This document shows positions 24,295 to 49,636 of a DNA stretch of 64,000 nt, piece by piece. The DNA comes from Hormiphora californensis (taxonomy: Eukaryota > Ctenophora > Tentaculata > Cydippida > Pleurobrachiidae), in the NCBI GenBank assembly GCA_020137815.1, contig CM035352.1:6672025-6736024 (forward strand), written 5' to 3'. Numbering within the stretch: the first letter of the stretch is position 1; every line of letters starts with the position of its first letter. Under the pieces are notes generated by a model. The model did not search any database. It was not told where the DNA came from and saw nothing but the letters and a program-made list of their open reading frames with translations. Position numbers and translations under genes: made by a program.

Positions 24295-24569
24295 TAGCTA
24301 CGATCTGCAGGATAAATTCAAGGCCTCGCCTAACGACAACTAGTGTCAATCCTCCGGGTCAGATCCGGTTTTCTCTTGTCTTAGGCCTTGTCTTTCTCAC
24401 ACAGAAACTGTTACCAGTCTCTGATAAACCCAGAAAAGACAAAACAGAAAAGTATAAAGAGCCGAATATATACCAAAGAACTTAGCGAATTGGAAAAACG
24501 AAACCTCAAATTAATTTGTTTAAAGTAGTGTTGAAAAGTTTGAAACACAAAACAAAATTGAAAATAAAT

Positions 24570-25385
24570 TCAACTCAAATTACTCAAAAATGTACGCTCT
24601 AAAAATGAATCTAAATCACCTAAACCTTCTGGAGTAGACTCTAACGCGGCGATAGTTCGTGTTTTCCCTAATCTGTAAACTGAGTAGTCTCTGACCACAC
24701 CGTTCAGCCGGTCCTGTTTAATTGTCTCCTTGACAAGTTTCCTAAGAATAAGTTCACACTGGTGTTTCAGATTCTCCCTACACTTGAGTCTGTCTGCTTC
24801 CCGCTCCTTCTCCTTCTCTCCCGGGTCTACCTCAGCAGGTTGAATAAGGAGATAGTGTAGAAACTCACGGGCACTTTTCAAGCGAGCACTGGTAGTTGAG
24901 TCACTGAACGAGTTGATGGGTTCTAATTTTAAAACATGTTTCTCCCATTGTTCTGAAGGAGGCTCCATGGCAACTGAAACGCGATGAATGGTTTCCATGG
25001 TGACCAAAGGGTTGTCACGTGATAAGTTGGCCTTACATGCAGCCTCAACTGACCCTGGAAAGTGAATCTGAGCAAACACACAGCCACACCGCTGAGCTAA
25101 ATGAAACACCTCTTTCCGCATTCCTCTAAGATGGAAAGTGTCATCTAATAGTAAAACAAGATCCCCTTTTGTACTTTTAATTACCTCAGCAACATGCTCC
25201 AGGACCTTTTTCCTGGCAGTATTCCAGCCATTCGGGTCTTTATCCATATCAACCCTACCAATTATTTCATCGTAACAAATTACAGAAATTGAAAGTTTAG
25301 AAGATTCATCCTGTTGTAGTTTGTGTGCGAGAGTGCTCTTACCAACCGCTGGAATTCCAACGAAGCAGACCAAAACTTTTGTCAT
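24570..25385 (-). CDS. PSTK: O-phosphoseryl-tRNA(Sec) kinase
   Basis: PSTK phosphorylates Ser-tRNA(Sec) so that SepSecS can convert it to selenocysteinyl-tRNA, so this organism probably makes selenoproteins. The start ATG at 25385 puts the P-loop GIPAVGKST at residues 10-18. A Walker-B-like LVLLLDD follows, then HLRGMRKEVFHLAQ, as in the PSTK/KTI12 kinase family. The C-terminal half has the charged helix KEKEREADRLKCRENLKHQC. It has 271 residues (human PSTK is longer) and no introns. The frame is open upstream to 25424 but has no ATG there. The start lies 73 bp after the METTL25 stop on the same strand, with a splice-acceptor-like TTTCCAATTTTAG between. KTI12 is the main alternative; the overall order favours PSTK. 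Confidence 0.8.
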   Translation of the reverse strand: MTKVLVCFVGIPAVGKSTLAHKLQQDESSKLSISVICYDEIIGRVDMDKDPNGWNTARKKVLEHVAEVIKSTKGDLVLLLDDTFHLRGMRKEVFHLAQRCGCVFAQIHFPGSVEAACKANLSRDNPLVTMETIHRVSVAMEPPSEQWEKHVLKLEPINSFSDSTTSARLKSAREFLHYLLIQPAEVDPGEKEKEREADRLKCRENLKHQCELILRKLVKETIKQDRLNGVVRDYSVYRLGKTRTIAALESTPEGLGDLDSFLERTFLSNLS

Positions 25386-25458
25386 GACGTCATCATCGTG
25401 AGAGCTAAAATTGGAAACCCACAATAAGTTACAAGAAACAATAAATACATAATTTAAA

Positions 25459-26793
25459 TCATTTCAATGCCACAAGTGCCTGGTTACGAGGAGAAATCAG
25501 GGGATCAAACACTGCCTTCAACTCAGCTTTGTGCCCTCTTTCTAAGAGGTACAACAACCTATCCGCCAGAATAAGATGCTCGCCTGCTAACCCAAGACAC
25601 AACTTGAAAGTGTAAAAGAAATAATAAACCCACGTTTCCCAATTGTCTTCACTTGCAACACTCTCAGCATGCTGCTCTTCCTCGTTAGTCAAAGTAGAGT
25701 AACTGAATAATGTTAAATTTCGATTTATAAACTCAACAACTGTCTCATTCTCACGTGCCTTTTTAAAACAAACCCTCTGTCCTGTGTCCCCTGTCCTGAC
25801 CCTCAAGCTGATCTCACCAACTGACCGCCAATGTTGGTTCAAAACCATTTTGGGGTTGCTTAGTTGGGCCAGTATTCGCTGTAGGTAAACCTCAATGTTA
25901 TGGCAGGCCTGCTCTCTTATAGGCAGGGAGAGTGAGTGATCCCTGGATTTAAGATGATCACTAATCGGGTAGCCCTGATGTGTACAGTGTAGATAACAAC
26001 AGCTAACCATCACCAAACCCCGACACGATGGGCTATCTGAAAAGAGTTTGATCATGTAAGGACCAAGGTCTCCACACGGGTGGAGGCCTAGGAGAAGAAT
26101 CGGAGATGTAGAGAAGGTTGTTGAGTGTGTGACATCAACTTCAATAAGAATATCCATAAATGATTTGACGAGTCCAGGGCCTAGTTGAAGTAGCCGGTTT
26201 GTCGATAAGATGTTGAGTTTCTTTGATTTTCCTCCGTTGAACACTTTGTCAATTTTATCTGCTTTTTCAAGGAGTTGACCCTGAGCTTCGAGCCTCAAAA
26301 CGGAAATGCTAGGTGTTTGGTTTGCTAGAAACCGAGAAATATGGCCAAACCCTGAACCCACATCAACCACGTGTGATATTTTCCCGGAATGTAAAGATTC
26401 GGTTATGATCGGCAACAGACCAGCAATTTCTGAAACTTTCTTCGGCTTCAGATATCTTATCTGACTTTTAGCGTCTAATTTTAGTTGAGATGGTCCTCCA
26501 GCCAACTTTCTTTCAGCGATTTGCCTACGAATGTACGTAACAAAAGACAGAATTCCAAGGGGTAAAACGAATCGGGTTGGAAGTCCCAAAACAGCTCGAA
26601 TGAATGCTAATACAGCTTCACGACCACCTTGAGCAAAACAAGATGTCCAGATATCAGGTAAGAGTTGAAAACCCTTGTCTGCATGGAACTCCAACATGAA
26701 AAAGTCAGCGATCGGTTGGAAATATTGAAGTAGACGCACATCAGTGGACATTTTGGGATGAACAGATGAAGAGATTTCTCCTGGCCCTATCAT
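25459..26793 (-). CDS. METTL25B: METTL25/METTL25B (RRNAD1)-family methyltransferase-like protein
   Basis: 444 residues in a single exon. The SAM-binding motif I is DVGSGFGHISRFLA at about 143-156. It is followed by the family-specific GLHPCGDLGP (236-245) and VSCCYLHCT (263-271), which mark the METTL25/RRNAD1 group. The length is nearer METTL25B than the longer METTL25. The substrate of the family is not settled. ATG 26793 is used; a second ATG, 14 codons later (MSTDVRLL), is also possible. The sequence ACTCCCACAG, an acceptor-like site, lies 14 nt before the first ATG. PSTK follows at once downstream. Confidence 0.85.
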   Translation of the reverse strand: MIGPGEISSSVHPKMSTDVRLLQYFQPIADFFMLEFHADKGFQLLPDIWTSCFAQGGREAVLAFIRAVLGLPTRFVLPLGILSFVTYIRRQIAERKLAGGPSQLKLDAKSQIRYLKPKKVSEIAGLLPIITESLHSGKISHVVDVGSGFGHISRFLANQTPSISVLRLEAQGQLLEKADKIDKVFNGGKSKKLNILSTNRLLQLGPGLVKSFMDILIEVDVTHSTTFSTSPILLLGLHPCGDLGPYMIKLFSDSPSCRGLVMVSCCYLHCTHQGYPISDHLKSRDHSLSLPIREQACHNIEVYLQRILAQLSNPKMVLNQHWRSVGEISLRVRTGDTGQRVCFKKARENETVVEFINRNLTLFSYSTLTNEEEQHAESVASEDNWETWVYYFFYTFKLCLGLAGEHLILADRLLYLLERGHKAELKAVFDPLISPRNQALVALK

Positions 26794-27305
26794 CCTCGTA
26801 CCCTATTCTGTGGGAGTATGGTTTAGTGACTACTGACTAGCAAGATATTAATAGATCGCTACTTCCCCCTAACACTAATCAGTTGATCAGAATATTGTCC
26901 TCACGGTTATAACTTATAGTATTAACATAACGTTTAACACAGCGAATTTAGCCCTATTTTGACAATCGGGCGAATTCAGAGTATGATAGCGATCCGTAAA
27001 AGTTTCAAAAGCCTCCAAGAGATACATGCTTGATATCCGTGTGCTCCCAATCTCCAATGGCTACTGTTCTCTCATGCTGTGGAGTGTGGCAGATCCAATG
27101 TGTGTCAGTGACATCTGTGTGTCTCCTGGAGGCATTAAAACTTTTTATGGATCCCTATTGATTGGTTTATGCAGCGGTTCCATGTATCAGGTAGCCTTTA
27201 AGAACCGAAGTCCACACAGAGAGTGCGGGATAGGGCTGAAGGCAGTGCTTTTCGGCGCTAACGTGCGAAATCGCCATTCGCCAACTTTAAAAACGGGTTC
27301 CAATC
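26794..27305. other. Upstream region of METTL25, no gene recognised
   Basis: No exon with family similarity was found. It should contain the METTL25 promoter. The open frame at 27026-27310 has no recognisable features. Confidence 0.5.
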
Positions 27306-27309
27306 TGTA

Positions 27310-27653
27310 GTGGAAGCTCTTACGGTATTTCCCACGCCCCGTGGGAAAGTTTTCGACCGTGGGAAAGTTTTCGAACCGTGGGAAAAGAGAGATACATACA
27401 ATAATATTAAAAAAATAATTATTTTTTGTAAGTTTTTGTATGTATCTCTCTTTTCCCACGGTTTGAAAATTTTCCCACGGTCAAATGAGGCCCCTCGGAA
27501 ATGTTCAAGTCATGCACAATCAAGTCACGCCCACCAATCACAGCTCAGAACGCGCGGAGTGCTTCGCGCGTTCTGCGCTGTGATTGGTGGGCGTGACTTG
27601 ATTGTGCATGACTTGAACATTTCCGAGGGGCCTCATACCGTAAGAGCTTCCAC
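27310..27653. mobile_element. Inverted-repeat MITE with TA duplication containing two smaller hairpins
   Basis: The ends GTGGAAGCTCTTACGGTAT and its perfect complement are flanked by TA (27308-27309, 27654-27655). Inside are one hairpin built on GTGGGAAA units (about 27340-27480) and a near-perfect 150-nt hairpin at 27486-27635, starting TGAGGCCCCTCGGAAATG. Confidence 0.85.
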
Positions 27654-27952
27654 TACGGAAAACGTTAAAATCTGGGTGCCTTTCATTGCTAACAATTCGT
27701 AGTTTTGGCGTGCGCGACGGGTTAGGGCTATCCGTTAGGGTCTGGTTAGGGTTTGGTTTGGGGTTATCGGTTAGGGCTATCGATTCTCTAACTGATGCCG
27801 TTTATAATAATAATAATAATAAAAATGACAGTTTATATCCCGCACTGACACAGTTTTAATTACAGACAACTCGTTTTCCTTCATTTGAAAGGGACTGCAG
27901 CAGACTGCCTGCTCCTAGCACGGTTCTCTGATAACGGTGAATTAGTCGGGAA

Positions 27953-28225
27953 CTATCCCACTTGGATAACATTGTTACGGATAAAATAGCAGCCGTCTGG
28001 ATCTTCTAGTCGTATCCGTTTCAAAGTGGACCTGAGAGCTTTTTGCTCCTTCAGTTCAGAGGGCGTTAGATCCGGAGATAGATAAACAGCCGAAAACTGT
28101 TTGGAGTCTTTGAGGTTTCGTGCTTTTTTGAGAAGCGCCAGGAGAGTCGCTCTCCTCTCCAGGGATACTAAGAGCGGTCTAGGACGTTTCTCATTTCTTT
28201 CCCCGATGCGTTTTATCGTTGTCAC
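27953..28225 (-). pseudogene. Fragment of an ORF1-like protein C-terminus
   Basis: About 90 residues with AVYLSPDLTPSELKEQKALR and a final CYFIRNNVIQVG. This corresponds to the last part of the ORF1-like proteins at 16507-17488 and 35250-36275 (VYISPDRT...ER, YFIRGKEVV). The coiled-coil part is missing. Confidence 0.7.
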
Positions 28226-28396
28226 TTTCGGTTTCTCTTGCAGTTCCTCAAAAAGTTCGTCTAAAGTAGTTTTAGTTTAGTTTACTCAAATCGGCCATGT
28301 GGTTCCATGGCTATAGCCGTTTGAAAAAAGTCGGTCTAAGTATACTCTTTTGGTAGCGCGCACCTGTAAACAGGCTGCAAGGCACCCAGATTAAAG

Positions 28397-28612
28397 TCGG
28401 ATTTTTTGAAACTGTCACCCCCCTAGAGTTTTCAAATTTCTTTAAATGACCATAAGTCCGGTTCCTGATGAGATAGAGACTTGAAATTTGGAAGTTACGA
28501 AGATCTTGCTAAGTTCTTCCGAACCTCCAAATTTCAAGTCTCTATCTTATCAGGAACCGGAGATATGACAAATTTTGTTATTTCAGGGGGGTGACAGTTT
28601 CAAAAAATCCGA
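28397..28612. mobile_element. 216-bp foldback element
   Basis: TCGGATTTTTTGAAACTGTC at the left matches the complement at the right end. The centre is a second palindrome around CCTCCAAATTTCAAGTCTCT. The whole can fold into one long hairpin. Confidence 0.8.
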
Positions 28613-28619
28613 ATTTATA

Positions 28620-28846
28620 ATAGGGATCCCTAATAAAGTTGTGACTTGTCACCAAACATGTGGTTCCCGTGGCGGTGCGGCTTCAAAATGCGCGATTGTA
28701 ACTTGTCACCGCATGGTTTACGCCGCGCCGCAGCTACGCGCAGTGGGAACCACGTGCGTTTTGGTACGCGCACACGCGGTGACAAGTCACAACCGCGCCT
28801 CCGCAAGACTACAGTGACAAGTCACAACTTTATTAGGGATCCCTAT
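28620..28846. mobile_element. 227-bp MITE with 33-bp inverted repeats
   Basis: The ends ATAGGGATCCCTAATAAAGT and complement match exactly over about 33 bp, extending through GTTGTGACTTGTCAC. The interior is GC-rich, with inverted GTGGTTCCCGTG/CACGGGAACCAC-type arms. Confidence 0.85.
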
Positions 28847-29103
28847 CGCGCCCTTCCACGATTTTTTTACTGGAAACAAACAACTTTTTGAAAAAGGACT
28901 CCTCAAAGCACTGCCAAAACGCGATAAATACGGAACGCGCTTAAAACAAATTAAAAAGCTCTGCCAAAATTTAGCGCGCACTGTTTTCTTAATTTTCAAA
29001 TTTTCAAAACCGGGCCCCGCGCCGGCCAGCGTTAAAATATGGGTGTTTTGGGAGGGACGGCATACACTTTCACCCTTCGGCAAACACAGCCCCTGATGCA
29101 AGG

Positions 29104-29517
29104 ATGGATGTGGTCGCACTTGACATGTGGCGAAAAATGCAGCTGGCTCATATGGATGTGCGAATTTTCCATGCCAATTCGCCCTCATATATCGACACGC
29201 CCCTCAACCAACTCTACCGAAGAAACGAGGCTAGCAAGAAGCAGTCGTACGGAAAACGTGTACGAGAAGTTGAAGGGGGTGCCTTCTCTCCGCTGGTAAT
29301 GAATACAGCAGGTGGCATAGCCAATGAGTTCCAAAAGGTGCTGAAGACTCTCTCACACCGAATCTCCACAAGAACCGGAGAACCGTACAGTGAGGTTATG
29401 GCTCACCTGAGGACGAGGCTACGATTCTCCCTCCTGAGATCATGCCTTATTGCATTAAGAGGAAATCGGAGGAAGATTGCTATCACTAGTCTAACAAATA
29501 CTGAACTGGTGACCTGA
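29104..29517 (+). pseudogene. C-terminal domain of a retroelement-associated protein, copy 1
   Basis: About 137 residues: HMDVRIFHANSPSYID, then YGKRVREVEGGAFSPLVMNT and RTRLRFSLLRSCLIALRGNR. I recognise this pattern from uncharacterised metazoan proteins next to reverse transcriptases, but cannot name the domain. The upstream body of the protein is absent. A second copy lies at 33545-33850. Confidence 0.6.
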
Positions 29518-29929
29518 GGAAGAGAGGAATGAGAAGAACTTGAGGATCCGAGGATGAATTGATCCGAGGATGAATTGATTTATTGTTTTGTTCCGTTTTT
29601 ATGTGTTTTGGGAGGGGCGCGATTATAATCTGGGTGCCTTGCAGCGTGTTTACAGGTGCGCGCTGCCAAAAAAGTACACCTAAAACCACTTAGACCGACT
29701 TTTTTCAAACGGCTATAGCCGCGGAACCACATGGCCGATTTGAGTAAACTAAACGGTATCTGATAGAGAATCGATAACCCTAACCGATAACCCCAAACAA
29801 AACCCTAACCCGACCCTAACAACAGCCCTAACCCGTCTCGACCGCCAAAATCGATGAATTGTTAGCAATGGAAGGCACCCAGATTTTAACGTTTTCCTTT
29901 TGGGAGTGCTGACGAACGGTTTTTTAGGG

Positions 29930-30185
29930 TTAGGGCCAAAGTAGGGTTAGGGTTAGGGTTGGGGTTTGGGTTGGGGTTAGGCCTTGACATTCCCTACCAG
30001 ATAAGCTTTGAATCAGCTAAAACGGTTGAGTTGTTTGGCGGTTAGAGCCATTTTAGTGAATCAACTTTTTTGGCAGCACGCACCTGTAAACAGGCATTAA
30101 AACACCCAGAGATGTCTACAGCCAAGCATTATCTCGTGCTGAAAGGGACCTGTGAATACGCCAACGCCCAACTGATTACTTAATA
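29930..30185. repeat. Degenerate TTAGGG-like repeats and start of the merlin upstream duplication
   Basis: GGTTAGGGTTAGGGTT-type repeats occur at 29935-29985. From about 30070 the sequence (CACCTGTAAACAGGCATT onwards) matches 34370 onwards. Confidence 0.7.
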
Positions 30186-30193
30186 CTTACATA

Positions 30194-30823
30194 CAGGGGC
30201 GGCTCGCGACCTCCGATCGCGAGTCGTCCAGGGTGTCCGGGGCCAGGGGCGGCAGCCTCGGTCAGGGGGTATGGGGGTGAAACCCCCCATTGCAGGGTCC
30301 AGGGGGCGAAGCCCCCTCGGAAAATTTGGGGTTTTGAGGGCAATTTTGTCAATTTGAGACTGTTTTAGACCCCTAAAACGCAATTATCAAAATGTTCCAT
30401 CAAGCTGATCAAGTATTTTCTGTGTTTAATGTGTGAAGAATTGATAAAGAAGAAAGCAGGAAAAAACCGCATCGAAAAATATTAAGTTTTGGCGAAGTTA
30501 TGTTGAATCGAAATCTAGGGTGTCCTTGCCACCCTGGCCTCTGAAAATGCGTGTAAAATCCTTACCAGAGCTGCGCACGATTTCCCATGGTTTACACACA
30601 AGATAGCTGAAGTAGAGTGTCCTCGCCACCCAGCACCATGTATGTAACGTGCGAGATCTGTAAAAACATGTGACGCAGGTCGAAAACAAAGATTTCGGTT
30701 TCAAAGTTCCTAGTTTTCTGAATAGAATTTCTTTTATTTTCTTTAAATGAAATGTTCCCCCGTGCACTTAAATTCGTCCAGGGTGGCCATGGCCACCTGG
30801 ACACCCGGCCAGAGCCGCCCCTG
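30194..30823. mobile_element. hAT-type non-autonomous element with 8-bp target duplication
   Basis: The ends CAGGGGCGGCTC and GAGCCGCCCCTG are inverted copies, flanked by CTTACATA on both sides (30186-30193, 30824-30831). The matching site in copy 2 of the merlin duplication (about 34460) has one CTTACATA and no insertion. No transposase frame. Confidence 0.9.
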
Positions 30824-31581
30824 CTTACATATTTATTATTTACAGTTTACTCCCCGCCGTCTTCCGAGTTCCAGTTCCCACAGTCTTTACAAATGCAAAG
30901 CCTTGACATTTTACACAGTTGTTCACCCAGAGATATATTTCAGGGTGGGACAGGGAGTGTCCTTGCCATGCACTAGTAAAAGACATTTTCATTGTACGCT
31001 TGTGTCTCCTACTGTGTCCCCCGTGCACCTTTTATCGACTACAGGGGACTGCCAAAGTGCTTTCTGGTCACTTCCTTTGTTCGCCGGACAATTCAAATAA
31101 AATCACCAGGGCCGGGTGTCAGGAGAGTGAAACTTCTCCGGTACATGATTGTGGGAAACACCGAATAGCCTTCACTTGCGCTTTGTAATATTTCCCACGG
31201 ACATAAATCCGCCCCCTGATAAGGTACTCCAAATTTAGAACTTCTAGAATTAAAGAACTCGACATGATATTCCTAAAGATTAAAATTGAAATCTCTACAT
31301 TAACTGTCACTCCGTTTTAGCTTATGTTATGTAGTGACTTGTGTTTACAGCCCAGTTATGGAAACCACTGAACGATCTTTAACGAATGGTAAATTACCTT
31401 TTGTTCCCTCTTTTTTTAAACACGGAATATATACGGTATTACGGTAATCATAAAGGTTGAAATTAATAAATTAATTGCATTACGAATGGTAAATTACCGC
31501 TAGGTACACACATTGATAATCTAAAGTAGAAATAATAAATCTATAGTATTGGCCGCCCCTAACCCCCTCCCTCCCAAACAG

Positions 31582-47917
<16,336 letters not shown>

Positions 47918-48583
47918 GGACCATGTGACACCACACTATATTTTGTTAAAATGCAAGCTGATCCACACTGATGCGACAACGGACATTTTTTAACTCCATA
48001 TTCCTGGAAGGTTTTTTGTTTTTAAAAAGAAGGGACACTGAATATTATTATTATTAATTTTGGAAGGGACAATTCAAATGGCAGGGTTCAGCAATTATCT
48101 GTATCCAGTTTTACAGATTATGGAAACATATTCTTCGTGAAGCTCCATGTGGCAAATATTCACCTGGCCTCGCTTTTCACTATAGGGCCAGGAATGGACT
48201 ATGTGGACGAGATGTTTGTGGGTGTTCGTTAAACATTGTTCGTTTAAAATTGCTTAATTGTTCATTAAACTTAAATGAAACCAGGTGTTATTTTCTTTGC
48301 TCTGATATGAGCTGACAATCCCCCTTCCTGTGTCCGCGTAACCTTACCTGTCAATTTCATTTGCGCGTACCACAAGCGCGCGCCCTATTTATATTATATT
48401 TCTAAAATTCAAAATAAAAACTTGCGTGGAAAAAAATTTAGAAGAAAATTTAAAAGTTCCCCGTTTGACGGTTTAAGTCTTAATTCCTCTGTTTTGGTAA
48501 CCTTATCCATCAATCCTTCTCCATAAATATTAAATAACTTAGTTAACCTTTTAGCCATTGTTGAATGAATCGGTGGCCAAAAT

Positions 48584-49447
48584 ATGAGTGAATCAGGTGA
48601 TTCAGAGTACGAGATTGCCCCGGAAGAATTTGAGGAGGCCGATAACTTTGTTGATTTTCCCGAAACCACATCAAATGACAACTCAACATTAACTTCAGTA
48701 CCCACGGATACCCAAAAATTAACCGGGACTGAAACCAATGATCTCAAAGACGAATCTACATCGTCAGCTTCTGACGAGGTTGTCAGTGAGAAAATAGACC
48801 GATTGATCAGCGATGGATTAGGGCAGGAACCTGAAACAGAAAATGCTGTTGATGCCACACCCGTAGGAGAGGTTCCGGACCTTCCTTCCTACACCGATGA
48901 AGAGCTGGAAGAGATCAAATCACAGGTGATATCTCTCAAAGATCTAGGTAATAGCCTCTACAGATCAGGCCACAGCTATGGAGCCATGGCCGAGTACACG
49001 AAGGCGCTGGAGTTGTGTCGAAAGCAGTTAGATGAAACAAGATCTGTCCTATATGCTAATCGTGCAGCGTGTCACGTATCATGCTCTGAGTTCAAAGAGG
49101 CCGAGGAGGATTGTGATACTGCTATTAAACTCAATTCTAAATACCTCAAAGCCCTGCTGAGGAGAGGTCAGGTGCGGGAAAAGTTGGAGAAATTGGCTCC
49201 TGCTCTTGAGGATTATAAGAGCGTTCTCGAGTTGGATCCACGAAATGGTTCTGCTCTCGAGGCAGCACGACGGCTTCCACGGGAAATCGAGGTCCAACAA
49301 GAGAAAATGAAAGAGGAGTGTGTTGAGAAACTGAAAGATTTGGGGAATCTTGTTCTGAAGCCTTTTGGACTGAGTACGGATAATTTTAAAATGGTTCAAA
49401 ATCCTGAAACGGGCGGGTATAACATCCAGTTTGACCAAAACCGCTGA
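48584..49447 (+). CDS. TTC1: Tetratricopeptide repeat protein 1
   Basis: 287 residues in one exon. The N-terminal 90 residues are acidic and disordered. TPR repeats span about 115-230: LGNSLYRSGHSYGAMAEYTK, LYANRAACHVS...EAEEDCDTAI, then KALLRRGQVREKLEKLAPAL. The C-terminus KDLGNLVLKPFGLS followed by NPETGGYNIQF is the TTC1 signature. TTC1 is an adaptor for Hsp70/Hsp90 and for G-alpha16/Ras in other animals; that role is from family knowledge. Merlin ends 667 bp upstream, and the FKBP3 start is 190 bp downstream, on the same strand. An AACCTTTTAG acceptor-like site lies 29 nt before the ATG. Confidence 0.93.
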   Translation: MSESGDSEYEIAPEEFEEADNFVDFPETTSNDNSTLTSVPTDTQKLTGTETNDLKDESTSSASDEVVSEKIDRLISDGLGQEPETENAVDATPVGEVPDLPSYTDEELEEIKSQVISLKDLGNSLYRSGHSYGAMAEYTKALELCRKQLDETRSVLYANRAACHVSCSEFKEAEEDCDTAIKLNSKYLKALLRRGQVREKLEKLAPALEDYKSVLELDPRNGSALEAARRLPREIEVQQEKMKEECVEKLKDLGNLVLKPFGLSTDNFKMVQNPETGGYNIQFDQNR

Positions 49448-49636
49448 GAGAGGGAGAGTAAAGATTGAGTATGTGTTTCGTGTTCAGAAATTCTATTTTG
49501 ATTCTTCTAACTAAAATTATGTGAAAGTTCTTTAGCCAACTGATTGTTTTCATGTCGTGTTTTTTAACAACTTCCCCCCATTTTGACCCGAATCTCTAAC
49601 CCCACTTTTCAAGTTAGTAAGTTCAGATCACGCACA

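Larger units (their letters stand above)
19758..24541 (-). mobile_element. CR1/Jockey-like non-LTR retrotransposon, near full length
   Basis: It carries ORF1 (23077-24294) and ORF2 (20108-23065) in retrotransposon order, with a 3' end of CAA/TTG trinucleotide repeats at 19759-19781. The 5' leader (complement of about 24497-24541) is nearly identical to the start of the retroposon at 35160. It lies between the end of PSTK and the start of VPS13. One in-frame stop in ORF2 is the only clear damage, so the copy is young. Confidence 0.85.
28275..29754. mobile_element. Inner inverted-repeat element within the composite element
   Basis: The left arm GTTTAGTTTACTCAAATCGG and its complement ending at 29754 frame this segment. 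Similarity continues inward over CATGTGGTTCC and GCTATAGCCG and through a CACCTGTAAACAGGC block. It holds the 28397 and 28620 elements and the retroelement frame at 29104. Confidence 0.75.
27657..29897. mobile_element. 2.2 kb composite element with about 170-bp inverted ends containing TTAGGG-like repeats
   Basis: The left end GGAAAACGTTAAAATCTGGG and the complement ending at 29897 match over about 170 bp. Both arms include degenerate TTAGGG/GGTTAG runs (27710-27790, 29770-29850). Inside lie an ORF1-like fragment (minus), a retroelement C-terminal fragment (plus) and three more nested inverted-repeat elements. Confidence 0.8.

Noticed and set aside
27486-27635. Perfect hairpin considered as a microRNA gene or CRISPR repeat
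   Set aside because: The 150-nt near-perfect arms with partial copies elsewhere fit a MITE. There is no repeat-spacer structure, and the genome is eukaryotic.
29935-29985. TTAGGG repeats as a true telomere
   Set aside because: Short, degenerate, and flanked on both sides by ordinary sequence and transposon arms.
48409-48858. Minus-strand frame over the start of TTC1
   Set aside because: It is antisense to a clear TTC1 N-terminus and has no family similarity.
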